Part shown: piece after piece, positions 1 to 9,467 of the stretch
How the letters are laid out: each line of letters opens with the position of its first letter
Position numbering within the stretch: position 1 is the stretch's first letter
From: Candidatus Babeliales bacterium
GTDB taxonomy: Bacteria > Babelota > Babeliae > Babelales > Vermiphilaceae
Assembly (NCBI GenBank): GCA_035288105.1
Contig: DATEAY010000002.1
Location: 1-42,103 of the forward strand
Length of the DNA: 42,103 nt
Reading direction: 5' to 3'
Notes under the pieces: model-generated
Database searches by the model: none
What the model was told of the DNA's origin: nothing
What the model saw: the letters and a program-made list of their open reading frames with translations, nothing else
Program-made: the position numbers and the translations under genes

Positions 1-134
1 TACCGCTTAAGGATTTAACTGAGGATCAGTTAGACCGGATTGAAACAAAGATAAATAATTTACCAAGGAAGTGCCTAGGTTTTAGGTCAGCCGCCGAGGC
101 GTTTGGCGCTGAGATAGTCGCACTTCAAACTTGA
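1..134 (+). CDS. IS30-family transposase, C-terminal fragment
   Basis: The frame starting at base 3 gives 43 residues before a TGA at 132-134, beginning PLKDLTEDQLDRI and containing NNLPRKCLGFRSAAEAF. This is the usual end of IS30-type DDE transposases (NNRPRKCLGYRTPxEVF). The catalytic core is upstream of the window. The enzyme cuts and joins DNA at the element ends. It is not possible to tell from here whether the full gene is intact. Confidence 0.75.
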   Translation, partial: PLKDLTEDQLDRIETKINNLPRKCLGFRSAAEAFGAEIVALQT

Positions 135-140
135 ATGAAC
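1..140 (+). mobile_element. Right end of an IS30-family insertion sequence (partial)
   Basis: The window opens inside an insertion element. A transposase tail is read on the plus strand to position 134. The bases overlapping and just following its stop (about 117-140, GTCGCACTTCAAACTTGAAT) resemble terminal repeats that overlap the transposase stop in IS30 elements, as I recall them. The minus-strand gene behind it reads normally up to about 140 and then runs antisense through the transposase, so 135-140 is the likely junction. The other end lies outside the window. Confidence 0.6.
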
Positions 141-410
141 CGATTGATATTCATTATTACCACGGAAATCATCAAGAAGTAATGCCTTCACTCCCGTTAT
201 CTCTCGTAATCGTTTTACATTTTTTGGATCAATAATTGTTAACTCCAATAATTCAAGAGCTTTTTCAACTGCATCATTGGACTGTAATTGATCACCTTTG
301 TGTCGCCAATGAATTGCCATTTCTACATCACAACCAATATTCGCTAATTGTTCAATAGTAGAGAATTCAAACCAAGAATTTTTTGTAAAAGTTTCACGTA
401 TAATCTGCAT
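87..410 (-). CDS. Conserved hypothetical protein truncated by the IS30 end
   Basis: ATG at 410 is preceded by AAGGA at 5-base spacing. Residues about 14-90 (FEFSTIEQLANIGCDVEMAI, then ALELLELTI, RLREI and NNEYQS) resemble a widespread family of small proteins of unknown function with the pattern ANIGxEVxRAIxW...ALELLDLTIxD...RLxEI. From residue 91 onward (VHSSLKCDYL...) the frame is antisense to the IS30 transposase tail, so the true C-terminus has been replaced by about 17 foreign residues. Relatives normally run on for some 30 more residues. The family assignment is from memory of the pattern. The truncation is seen directly. Confidence 0.6.
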   Translation of the reverse strand: MQIIRETFTKNSWFEFSTIEQLANIGCDVEMAIHWRHKGDQLQSNDAVEKALELLELTIIDPKNVKRLREITGVKALLLDDFRGNNEYQSVHSSLKCDYLSAKRLGG

Positions 411-493
411 ATTTTTCCTTTATAGTTATGTTTTCAGTATAAATCAGGCACAAAGATTGGCAACCCAAAATACCCAAATCTTCGTTATAGTTA

Positions 494-522
494 TTGACTT
501 TTTGTTGTTTTTAAACTACTAT
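494..522 (+). promoter_or_regulatory. Promoter-like sequence, TTGACT-17-TACTAT
   Basis: TTGACT (494-499) and TACTAT (517-522) are separated by 17 bases in a T-rich spacer, which is good sigma70 geometry. The predicted start is near 529, only about 30 bases before the hairpin terminator at 557, so the transcript would be about 55 nt unless read-through supplies the DoxX-like gene at 778. Confidence 0.4.
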
Positions 523-556
523 ATTCAAAGAAATAATTACTGAATTTTATATAGTT

Positions 557-585
557 AAAAAACCTCCAATCTTTGGGGGTTTTTT
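557..585. terminator. Intrinsic terminator, 11-bp stem
   Basis: AAAAAACCTCC (557-567) pairs with GGGGGTTTTTT (575-585), with one G-U pair and a 7-base loop, and ends in a T run on the plus strand. The A run at the 5' side makes it potentially bidirectional. The interval 411-777 holds this hairpin, the promoter-like site at 494 and a repeat at 680. No gene is seen there. Confidence 0.65.
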
Positions 586-679
586 AATGCTCATTTTTTT
601 CTACACAGTTATCACGCAATATGGTATGTCTAAAACATCTATCAAAAAACATCCGAGCCTATCCCTAAACTAATCCTTC

Positions 680-743
680 GCGCTCATTCTGAACTTGTTG
701 AAGAATAAAGCGCTTGATCCTTCAACAGGTTCAGGATGAGCGC
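680..743. repeat. Family A' palindromic repeat (copy 1)
   Basis: The arm at 680-703 (GCGCTCATTCTGAACTTGTT...) is complementary to the arm at 719-743 at about 22 of 24 positions, with a 15-base loop. The same arms recur, interrupted, at 6640-6760 and 10348-10530. It lies in the 5' region of the DoxX-like gene. Confidence 0.8.
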
Positions 744-777
744 AGCGAGTTAGGCTCTAAATTAAAAAGGAGTTCTC

Positions 778-1179
778 ATGTTGATGATTAATGAAGACAA
801 GTTTAATACACTGCTACTCTCGCTGAAATATATCTACGGATTAGTACCCATCGCCATTGGCCTTGATAAATTCTTCTTTTACATTGTTAATTGGAATATC
901 TACGTAAGTCCTACCGTTATTCTCTATCTTCCTTCTATAATCACTCCTAAAATCGTACCAATAGTGGGAATCATAGAAATTATCGCAGGTATTATTATTT
1001 TGAGTAAATATACCCGTTTTGGCGCATATTTGGTTGCTGCATGGCTTGGTGTAGTAATTCTTAATTTACTTACCATAGGCGGCATGTACGATATTATTTT
1101 ACGCGATATTGCAATACTCGTTGGCTATGTAGCGTTTGGTGTTTTAACAGAGCTCAAGGAAACTGCGCGTCAACAATAA
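778..1179 (+). CDS. DoxX-like small membrane protein
   Basis: A 133-residue protein made almost entirely of hydrophobic segments: roughly residues 12-30, 45-75, 82-102 and 108-126 look like four membrane helices. Length, helix spacing and glycines such as YGLVPIAIGLDKF at the first helix resemble DoxX/DoxD-type inner-membrane proteins, whose biochemical role is mostly unknown. AGGAG at 768-772 sits 5 bases before ATG 778. A second in-frame ATG is at 784. It is monocistronic, with a hairpin directly downstream. The family call is tentative and the membrane nature is clear. Confidence 0.6.
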   Translation: MLMINEDKFNTLLLSLKYIYGLVPIAIGLDKFFFYIVNWNIYVSPTVILYLPSIITPKIVPIVGIIEIIAGIIILSKYTRFGAYLVAAWLGVVILNLLTIGGMYDIILRDIAILVGYVAFGVLTELKETARQQ

Positions 1180-1185
1180 GTTCAA

Positions 1186-1236
1186 AAAGATAATTTCCGC
1201 TTGGCCATTTTGAAAGACTCAGCGGAAATTATCTTT
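1186..1236. terminator. Bidirectional hairpin between convergent genes
   Basis: A perfect 15-bp stem (AAAGATAATTTCCGC at 1186-1200 against 1222-1236) with a 21-base loop lies between the DoxX-like gene and the convergent small gene ending at 1270. The T tract is short, so it may act as a weak terminator or protect the 3' ends. Confidence 0.6.
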
Positions 1237-1269
1237 AATTAATCACACTTTTTAATTGATCTTTCTCAA

Positions 1270-1545
1270 TTATTTTTCTCCATCTGATAATTTACTATAG
1301 TTGCGTTTCTGTTTTGTAAGTATTTTTTTACATCGAGAGGGTAATGGTGAAGGAGAACGCCTATTTTGCTCCTGAATTATTTTTTTTCGTGCTTCTGGCG
1401 TTAATCTTTCAGTTTCCGGGGCATACCACGGTCTTCTTTCTTCTGGACGCAATCTACCAAGCTTTGGTGAATTATTATCCATAGTCATCAACAATGCCGT
1501 ATTGAAAAGAAATGGCGCAATAAATAGTAGAGCTGTATTTTTCAT
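1270..1545 (-). CDS. Small exported protein, unknown function
   Basis: Residues 1-20 (MKNTALLFIAPFLFNTALLM) form a Lys-start hydrophobic signal peptide. The remaining ~70 residues are strongly basic and rich in Arg, Pro and Glu (RLRPEERRPWYAPETERL) with no domain I recognise. AAAGGG sits 7 bases before ATG 1545, so that start is preferred over TTG at 1548. It probably leaves the cytoplasm. The high charge would suit nucleic-acid or acidic-surface binding, but that is only a guess. Confidence 0.6.
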   Translation of the reverse strand: MKNTALLFIAPFLFNTALLMTMDNNSPKLGRLRPEERRPWYAPETERLTPEARKKIIQEQNRRSPSPLPSRCKKILTKQKRNYSKLSDGEK

Positions 1546-1683
1546 CAAATGACCCTTTCTTTATAAAATAATAAGCATAAAACCCCTATAGCCTACGCTA
1601 TTTTCACCATTATTCACAAGTAATTCAACAGAAAATCAAAATTTTGCCAAAAAACAATACTACACTAATTACTGTTTGTTTTT

Positions 1684-1711
1684 TTGCGCATAAAAATAAA
1701 CAGTTTATACT
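1684..1711 (+). promoter_or_regulatory. Possible leuS promoter
   Basis: TTGCGC (1684-1689), 16 bases, then TATACT (1706-1711). It would start transcription near 1718 and leave a leader of about 36 bases before leuS. The -10 is good and the -35 is weak. Confidence 0.35.
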
Positions 1712-1753
1712 GTAAAGTAATGATTTTTTCAGATACCATAAAGGAATGTCTCA

Positions 1754-4210
1754 ATGAATTATGATGTTTCAGCAATCGAAAAAAAATGGCAGAAGCGATG
1801 GAGTGAACACACTCCTGCAAAGACTAAACCTGCCAACGGCGAGAAGAAGTTTTACTGCTTAGATATGTTCCCGTATCCATCGGGCAGTGGCTTGCATGTG
1901 GGGCACTGGCGCGGATATGTACTTTCTGATGTATACACACGTATCAAATGGCTTGAAGGTTATAATATTTTGCATCCAATGGGATGGGATGCATTTGGTC
2001 TTCCTGCAGAAAATGATGCAATAAAAAAAGGTATTCAACCAAAAGAAGGTACCGCACACAATATTGCTCATTTTAAAAAACAACTGCAAGAAATTGCTGC
2101 ACTCTACGATTGGGATAAAGAACTCAATACAACAGATCCTGATTACTACAAATGGACACAGTGGATCTTTTTACAAATGTTCAAAGCAGGCCTTGCCTAC
2201 GAAGATCTTGCACCAATCAATTGGTGTTCATCATGCTTAACAGGTCTTGCCAACGAAGAAGTTATTGATGGTAAGTGCGAACGTTGTGGATCAGAAGTGG
2301 TGCAACGCGAAATTAGACAATGGATTTTAAAAATCACCGCATACGCAGAAAAATTGTTGCAAGGTCTTGATACACTTGAATGGCCAGAAAAAGTAAAATT
2401 GATGCAACGCAACTGGATTGGTAAAAGTGAAGGATTAATTTTCTCTTCTCCTGTAAAAGATTCTCACCTTGTGTTGGAAACATTTTCTGCTCATTTTGAA
2501 GCATTTTGCGCTGATACATTCTTAGTAATTGCACCAGATCATCAGTTGTTACCATATCTCATTGAAAAATCACCACATCGTGATGAAATCATGGCAATGT
2601 GCCATGAAATTGAACAAGACCGCATTCGTGACAAAGGAGCCGCAGGCCATGAACCTAAAGGTATTTTTACCGGATGCTACACAATTGATCCTGTTGGTAA
2701 CGGAGAACTTCCTATTTGGGTTGCAAGTTTTGCGTTAGCTGATTATGGAACTGGTATTATTAAATGTTCTGCACATGATGAACGTGATTTTGCGTTTGCA
2801 AAAAAATATAACATCAAACTTAAAGCAGTATTATTCCCTGAAGATGCGCAATTGCGCAAACAAGTGGAAAATTTTGAAATCTGTTATACCGATATGAAAA
2901 ATGGGATTCTCTCTGAACCAACTCTTTTTGCAGGGAGAAGGGCTGGTGATGTACGTGATGAAATAATCCGCTACTGTGAAAAAAACAATCTTGCGCGACG
3001 CACAACTAATTATAAATTACGCGATTGGATATTCTCACGCCAACGTTATTGGGGAGAGCCTATACCATTAATACATTGTAAAAAATGTGGCATTGTCCCT
3101 GTTCCAGAAGACCAGCTTCCCGTACTGTTACCAGAAATTGAACACTATCAACCAACAGGAACTGGTGAATCTCCACTTGCAGCAGTACACGATTGGGTAC
3201 ATGTTGCATGTCCACAATGTAACGGCCCTGCAGAGCGCGAAACAAATACTATGCCACAATGGGCAGGTTCATGTTGGTATTTCTTACGCTACCCAAACCC
3301 GCACTTGAAAGATAAACCGTGGGATGCTGCTGACATGAACTACTGGCTTCCCGTTGATTTGTATGTTGGTGGTGTTGAACATGCAATCTTACATCTTCTG
3401 TATGCACGCTTTTGGGTAAAAGTGTTGTATGATTTAGGCCATTTACCATTTGATGAACCATTCAAACATTTGTTCAACCAAGGCATGGTACTAAAATATT
3501 CAGAAAAATCTGGCCTTGTTGAAAAAATGTCAAAATCAAAAGGCAATGTTGTCAGCCCTGATGAAATGGTTGCAAAGTATGGTTCAGATGTATTGCGCAT
3601 GTATATTCTTTTCATGGGTCCACCAGAACTTGATTGCGAATGGCAAGATAGTGGTATTGAAGGTGTAAAACGTTTTGCACACCGCGTGCACGATTATTTA
3701 GTTAAACAGTCAACTATATTGCCACAAGGTGAACAAGAAGACATTGCAGTTACTCGCCGCACACATAAATTGTTACAAGATTTTCAAGAACGTATTGATT
3801 TATTCAAACCAAACACTGCACTTTCTGCATTCATGGAATGGATTAATGATGTAACAAGTAACAATATGCGCTTGAGCCGTGATTCGGCAGAAAAAGTGAT
3901 TGTTGTACTTTCTGTGATGGCACCGCATATGGCAAGTGAATTGCTTGAACAATTGTTTAATAAACAATTGCAAGATTGTTCTTGGTCATACGCAAATCCA
4001 GAATATACGTATGAAAATAATGTAGAAATAGTTATTCAAGTTAATGGTAAACATCGCGGTAACGTACAAGTAAAACGCGAATCTGAGCAATCAGTTGTTG
4101 AACCATTGACAAGAGTTGCTATTGCAAACTGGCTAGAAAACAAAGAAGTAGTCAAAGTGGTTTTTGTGAAAGACCGTTTGATTAGTTTTGTAGTGAGACA
4201 AAAAAAGTAA
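1754..4210 (+). CDS. leuS: Leucine--tRNA ligase
   Basis: Charges tRNA-Leu with leucine in the cytoplasm. The 818-residue protein has the class I HIGH motif as HVGH (48-51), a zinc knuckle with cysteines at 158, 161, 175 and 178, an inserted CP1 editing domain (about 225-410), KMSKS at 591-595, and a C-terminal domain ending [16 protein letters not shown] as in other bacterial enzymes. Length is slightly below E. coli (860). The oddity is in the editing site. Where bacterial LeuRS carries the threonine-rich TTRPDT peptide, this protein reads TFSAHFEAF (243-251), although the later editing-site segment DYGTG...AHDERD with Asp345 is intact. AGGA at 1742-1745 precedes the ATG by 8 bases. It is monocistronic, with a strong terminator after it. 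Confidence 0.97.
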   Translation: MNYDVSAIEKKWQKRWSEHTPAKTKPANGEKKFYCLDMFPYPSGSGLHVGHWRGYVLSDVYTRIKWLEGYNILHPMGWDAFGLPAENDAIKKGIQPKEGTAHNIAHFKKQLQEIAALYDWDKELNTTDPDYYKWTQWIFLQMFKAGLAYEDLAPINWCSSCLTGLANEEVIDGKCERCGSEVVQREIRQWILKITAYAEKLLQGLDTLEWPEKVKLMQRNWIGKSEGLIFSSPVKDSHLVLETFSAHFEAFCADTFLVIAPDHQLLPYLIEKSPHRDEIMAMCHEIEQDRIRDKGAAGHEPKGIFTGCYTIDPVGNGELPIWVASFALADYGTGIIKCSAHDERDFAFAKKYNIKLKAVLFPEDAQLRKQVENFEICYTDMKNGILSEPTLFAGRRAGDVRDEIIRYCEKNNLARRTTNYKLRDWIFSRQRYWGEPIPLIHCKKCGIVPVPEDQLPVLLPEIEHYQPTGTGESPLAAVHDWVHVACPQCNGPAERETNTMPQWAGSCWYFLRYPNPHLKDKPWDAADMNYWLPVDLYVGGVEHAILHLLYARFWVKVLYDLGHLPFDEPFKHLFNQGMVLKYSEKSGLVEKMSKSKGNVVSPDEMVAKYGSDVLRMYILFMGPPELDCEWQDSGIEGVKRFAHRVHDYLVKQSTILPQGEQEDIAVTRRTHKLLQDFQERIDLFKPNTALSAFMEWINDVTSNNMRLSRDSAEKVIVVLSVMAPHMASELLEQLFNKQLQDCSWSYANPEYTYENNVEIVIQVNGKHRGNVQVKRESEQSVVEPLTRVAIANWLENKEVVKVVFVKDRLISFVVRQKK

Positions 4211-4257
4211 AAATAAAGAAAGCAAACTGTCACTATACAATTTGCTTTCTTTATTTT
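4211..4257 (+). terminator. Strong intrinsic terminator of leuS
   Basis: A perfect 16-bp stem (AAATAAAGAAAGCAAA at 4211-4226 with 4241-4256), a 14-base loop and a following T run. It starts at the first base after the leuS stop codon. Confidence 0.9.
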
Positions 4258-4309
4258 TTATAAAGGTGGTAGTGTTATTATAAAATCACCATAAAAAAAA
4301 GGAGATCCA

Positions 4310-4921
4310 ATGCACACTTTGCATGCGAAAAGCAATCTCTTAATACTCTTTTTGTGCACGCTTCTCACCATACAACCCTTGAATTGCATGCCCCCACAAG
4401 AATTAAGCTTTGAACCATCGCAACCTTACGCAATTATCTGCTTTATATCTTTTTGCATAGGAGCTGCGCTTTGTGCTCTTATTCATAAATATTGCGTACA
4501 TCAACCGGTAATTCAACCAATAAAAGACTCATCAGAAAAAAAAGAAGAGAAAAAAAAGATTTTTGATGCGCTCAACACAAATATACTCACCATAAAAACA
4601 GAACAACAAAAAATGGTTGATATCGTAACAGAACAAAGTGAAACGACCAAAAATTTTACCATAACTAATAATTGGATGCAGCTAGTACTCTGCGCTGTTG
4701 CATATCAAACATCTCTAGCAAAAAATGATCTATTGCTCAAAAAAGTAAAAAGAATAAGCAAAGAACGCAATGGCTATGTACCAGCACCTGTAGCATATTA
4801 TTGGATGAATAAATATAAAGAACAAACAACTTTACTTGAAGAGTACAAACGGACATCAATGTCTACTGAAGCCCAATTATTATTTGGAAACAAACCAAAA
4901 GAACTTATCAAAGCTCCGTAA
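4310..4921 (+). CDS. Exported or membrane-anchored protein, unknown function
   Basis: 203 residues. A signal peptide spans about 1-26 (LLILFLCTLLTIQPLNCM). A second hydrophobic stretch at about 40-60 (AIICFISFCIGAALCALIH) is probably a membrane helix, so the protein may be a short-loop membrane protein. Then come a Lys/Glu-rich linker (75-90), a helical region and Tyr-rich C-terminal helices. GGAG at 4301-4304 sits 5 bases before ATG. Cysteines cluster near the second helix. No family recognised. Confidence 0.6.
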   Translation: MHTLHAKSNLLILFLCTLLTIQPLNCMPPQELSFEPSQPYAIICFISFCIGAALCALIHKYCVHQPVIQPIKDSSEKKEEKKKIFDALNTNILTIKTEQQKMVDIVTEQSETTKNFTITNNWMQLVLCAVAYQTSLAKNDLLLKKVKRISKERNGYVPAPVAYYWMNKYKEQTTLLEEYKRTSMSTEAQLLFGNKPKELIKAP

Positions 4922-4985
4922 ACACTATATAGTAATTCTAATAGCTCAACATACAATAGGAATGACTATGAACAAACAAATAACC

Positions 4986-6590
4986 CTAAAATAACTCGTC
5001 AACAAACTGATTAATATGCTGCGCAGTAACAGGATCACCCATTGCACGGTAGAATTTTTCATCATATTCACGTGTTTGAACAACAACAGGCATTGCAATT
5101 GCATGACCAAGCAATAGTGCCTGTTTTTTGGTGTCTAGAGAAGCTAAAATTGATCGTAATGCTGTTGCACCACTTACACCAGTCAGCACCGCCTGGATAT
5201 CTTTTTCATCATTCAATTGTGCAACAATTTTGGTACCAATTTGAGAAATTATTTCTGGATCAATACCAGAAGGCCGCTGATCAACAACCAGCAATGAAAC
5301 ATAATATTTACGCATTTCTCGTGCAATTACGCCAAAGATTGTTTGGCGTGCAGCTTGCGGATTTAAAAATTTATGCGCTTCTTCAATAGTAATCAATAAT
5401 TTTTTTGGTTCATCATGCTTTTGTTGCGACCCCAAAAATTTTTCAGTTTTAGCAACATACTCAGAGTGAATACGGCGAGAAATAATATTGGCAATCAACA
5501 AATACACAAATGTGGAAGTATAATTACCAAACTCCACAACAATATTGATGCCTTTATCAATAAATTCCATCATCTGATCGATAACCGGTACATGCGCACC
5601 TTTGTGTAACGGCTTAAAGAATGGTAAACGCTCAATGCGTTTTAATTTTCTATATAACGCAGCAATTGATTCTGGATGCGCACCAATTGATTGTGCAAAT
5701 TCTTTTAACGTCTCTCCCTGATTGAGTAGCACGTATAACCAATCCTGTTTATATTGTGCAACAATCAAATATGCAGCTTCAATTGCCGTTGAGTGGAGAT
5801 TAAGTTCATCTTGTAAAGACAGTATATCTTCCACCTGAATTGATTGGTACGAAAGCACAATATCAACATCGGGGCTGCCGCCACGGCGACGAGTTGAATC
5901 GGGATCCAGTGAAAAAATAGCAACGCGGTCAGGGAACAATGTTTTTAGCCCTTTAACAAATGATTGATGTTCCGATTCTTTACGTGCTTGCAGACCATAT
6001 TCACTGTGCATATCGAAAATAAGGTTAATTGCTTTATCGTTCTTAATCAGTCCGGCCAATACTAATCGCGTTAAAAACGTTTTTCCTGTCCCTGTTTTAC
6101 CAAAAATACCATTGCTGCGTTCAGTTAATTTTTCTAAATCAATGCACACAGGCGTATCCATATCAAGCGGACAGCCAATGCTAAAATATTTTTTACTGAT
6201 ATGCGCTTCATCACCAAAAATAAGCGCTACATCTTTTTTATCTGCTTCGTGAACTACTGCAAAGTGAGCAGGAATAGTTTTAACCGGCGACGGTTTGTCA
6301 TCTTGAGTAAGCATCAGCATTGGTTTTAACGTAGCAGTCGCATAGATGTCGCGTTGTTTTAATAACGATGTGAGCAATTTTTCTTCTGGTGTGGGCGGAT
6401 ACAGTAAAATATCAGGATGTGTAACTTCTAACGTCAGATCAGTAATGAGTGAAAAAAAGGTATGAGATTTACCCTTGATAGAAACAAACTTACCTGTTTT
6501 TATTTCTTCAAGCGAAGTATCAGGAGAAATGCGAATGACCAAACCTTCCGTCAGTGAACCGGATATGATATGGCCAAGAATTTTTTTCAT
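4986..6590 (-). CDS. HerA-like ATP-binding protein (DUF87 type)
   Basis: A FtsK/HerA-superfamily motor ATPase. The N-terminal ~140 residues look like a HAS-type beta-barrel. Walker A GKTGTGKT lies at about 164-171, Walker B LLITIEEAH near 398-406, and the sensor/arginine stretch VVDQRPSGIDPEI near 436-447. Family members form hexamers that translocate double-stranded DNA, often with NurA nuclease. No nurA is seen here, so the partner is unknown. The ATG at 6590 (MKKILGHI) is preferred. GTG at 6596 also fits, and neither has a clear Shine-Dalgarno. The downstream gene converges on it. A repeat cluster (6640-6760) lies upstream. Confidence 0.85.
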   Translation of the reverse strand: MKKILGHIISGSLTEGLVIRISPDTSLEEIKTGKFVSIKGKSHTFFSLITDLTLEVTHPDILLYPPTPEEKLLTSLLKQRDIYATATLKPMLMLTQDDKPSPVKTIPAHFAVVHEADKKDVALIFGDEAHISKKYFSIGCPLDMDTPVCIDLEKLTERSNGIFGKTGTGKTFLTRLVLAGLIKNDKAINLIFDMHSEYGLQARKESEHQSFVKGLKTLFPDRVAIFSLDPDSTRRRGGSPDVDIVLSYQSIQVEDILSLQDELNLHSTAIEAAYLIVAQYKQDWLYVLLNQGETLKEFAQSIGAHPESIAALYRKLKRIERLPFFKPLHKGAHVPVIDQMMEFIDKGINIVVEFGNYTSTFVYLLIANIISRRIHSEYVAKTEKFLGSQQKHDEPKKLLITIEEAHKFLNPQAARQTIFGVIAREMRKYYVSLLVVDQRPSGIDPEIISQIGTKIVAQLNDEKDIQAVLTGVSGATALRSILASLDTKKQALLLGHAIAMPVVVQTREYDEKFYRAMGDPVTAQHINQFVDELF

Positions 6591-6639
6591 GACCACATCT
6601 TCGTACTTATAATTATTAATTTACTCATCATTACTCTCC

Positions 6640-6760
6640 GCGCTCATCAGTTTAACCCCTTGTTTCGATTCTCTTCACATGGGGACCCCCAATGGAGCTC
6701 TTAGCGGAATTGGGGATAATTAAGCGCGCTTTGACCCTTCAACAAGTTCAGGGTGAGCGC
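6640..6760. repeat. Family A' repeat interrupted by a family B element
   Basis: GCGCTCATC (6640-6648) begins an A' arm, but after 9 bases it gives way to a B palindrome at about 6651-6723 (TTTAACCCC..., centre GGGGACCCC near 6681, ...GGGGATAATTAA). The A' element then resumes with AAGCGCGCTTTGACC and a complete right arm (6736-6760, CCTTCAAC...GAGCGC), matching the loop and right arm at 711-743. So B has landed in A'. The whole lies between the HerA-like gene and atpC. Confidence 0.75.
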
Positions 6761-6792
6761 GAGGAAAAAAATTATCCAGAAAAATAACGCTA

Positions 6793-7041
6793 TTAACCTT
6801 CTTGGCTAATAAGTGCAGTTGCACTTGTTCTAGTTACTTCCAAAAAACCTGGACGAACAAGACGAATTATTTTTTTTTCATCCGTATCCAAAACAAATGA
6901 AAAATCAGAACCTGCAATAAGAGAGAGAATTATCGGCGCATGATTGGGTTTTACTATCAATGTACCAGATGGCGTATGCGCTTCAATCCATTGCACCGTA
7001 TATTCATACTTATGTTGCGGACTGACTACTGCTAACTTCAC
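6793..7041 (-). CDS. atpC: F1-ATPase epsilon subunit, short form
   Basis: The beta-sandwich N-terminal domain of epsilon (VKLAVVSPQHKYEY...GTLIVKPNHAPIILSL, then RLVRPGFLEVT), which binds gamma in the ATP synthase rotor. It ends after about 83 residues, whereas usual bacterial epsilon is 130-140. The C-terminal two-helix hairpin that can inhibit ATP hydrolysis is missing. GAGG (7049-7052) is 7 bases before GTG 7041, which is better than TTG 7047, and it sits right behind the atpD stop. It is co-transcribed with atpD. Confidence 0.85.
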   Translation of the reverse strand: MKLAVVSPQHKYEYTVQWIEAHTPSGTLIVKPNHAPIILSLIAGSDFSFVLDTDEKKIIRLVRPGFLEVTRTSATALISQEG

Positions 7042-7053
7042 GCGCAAACCTCT

Positions 7054-8562
<1,509 letters not shown>

Positions 8563-8607
8563 CTAAACCATGTATTGTTCTTTGTAAAGAAGAGGGTATT
8601 ACAAACT

Positions 8608-9042
8608 TCATTTTTTTAGAGTATTTGGCGATGCTTTCATAATAATCGCCTGAATCACGTCATGATGCTTTTGAATATCCGCGGCAACTTTGTTTGCCAA
8701 ATCAATATCATACACGTGAGTGGTTAAATTTCTGTCTTCTATCAAATCAACAAGTTGAACAGTTTCTTCTCTATTGGTAAGTCCTAAAGATAAACATTCC
8801 TGAAATACTTTGCGAGGAGAATCAATAGCAACTCCACGCACTGCAATTACATACTCTCGTAAATACTTCCATAGCAAATCGTACGTTAATTCAAATCGTT
8901 TAATCAAAGAGTCCCGTATGAGATCTATTGTCTCGCAATCAGCATTTTCATCAGCCAACGCCTCTTTATATTTTTCTATAGCAGTAGCTAGTCGCCGATG
9001 AATTTTTACTAAGTTGTTATATTTTTTCTCTAATTTTTCCAT
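8608..9042 (-). CDS. HEPN-domain toxin of a HEPN/MNT module (HepT-like)
   Basis: 144 residues, all helical, matching the HI0074/HepT group. The RX4HXY motif reads R104-NLTT-H109-V-Y111 and is the predicted RNase active site. In studied HepT proteins the tyrosine of this motif is modified with AMP by the partner MntA. The gene overlaps the upstream MNT gene by 13 bases, and AAGGAAGG precedes ATG 9042, so translation is coupled. Role inferred: RNA-cleaving toxin held off by its nucleotidyltransferase. A housekeeping or phage-defence role is not shown. It is followed in the same direction by atpD. Confidence 0.85.
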   Translation of the reverse strand: MEKLEKKYNNLVKIHRRLATAIEKYKEALADENADCETIDLIRDSLIKRFELTYDLLWKYLREYVIAVRGVAIDSPRKVFQECLSLGLTNREETVQLVDLIEDRNLTTHVYDIDLANKVAADIQKHHDVIQAIIMKASPNTLKK

Positions 9043-9332
9043 AGCACGCCTTCCTTCAAAATAAATTCTTTCATAGCTGCAGGAATTGAATGCATATCTA
9101 CCACATCAATTTTTTCAGGAAGATTGAGTCCTTCAAGCACGCCACGAGCTTTGGCAACTTCTCTTAACTCCATCTCTCTTCCTAAATCAATTGCTACATC
9201 GATGTCAGATCGTTCTGTATGATCTCCACGAGCGCGAGAACCAAACAAGTAAATCGTTGCCGTTGGAAATAGAACAGTAAGCAATTGTACCATTGTCTCT
9301 TCTTGCGGAACATTATGAGATAGTTGTGTCAT
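9030..9332 (-). CDS. MNT nucleotidyltransferase antitoxin (MntA-like)
   Basis: 100 residues, a minimal nucleotidyltransferase. The GSX10DXD signature is G31-S32...D43-I-D45 and a third acidic residue is probably D76 in EKIDVVDM. Such proteins add AMP to the Tyr of the partner HEPN toxin and so neutralise it. ATG 9332 has AAGG about 9 bases upstream. Antitoxin first, toxin overlapping second, is the usual order for this module. Confidence 0.88.
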   Translation of the reverse strand: MTQLSHNVPQEETMVQLLTVLFPTATIYLFGSRARGDHTERSDIDVAIDLGREMELREVAKARGVLEGLNLPEKIDVVDMHSIPAAMKEFILKEGVLWKN

Positions 9333-9411
9333 AACATAATACCTTGTAATCTAAATTCATTTATATCGATACATTTTAGGATACCATCATTCGTATCATT
9401 CCCAAGAAAAT

Positions 9412-9454
9412 AAAATAAGAGCACTCTGAAAATTATCAGAACGCCCTTATTTTT
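9412..9454 (-). terminator. Hairpin terminator after the macrodomain gene
   Basis: AAAATAAG (9412-9419) pairs with CTTATTTT (9446-9453), with an inner CTGA/TCAG stem. On the minus strand it lies just after the stop of the macrodomain gene, separating it from the MNT/HEPN genes. Confidence 0.6.
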
Positions 9455-9467
9455 AAAATCAATATTA

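Noticed and set aside
4968-4994. Eight-codon frame with AGGA seven bases upstream
   Set aside because: Too short to support, with no conserved context. Could be a gene remnant.
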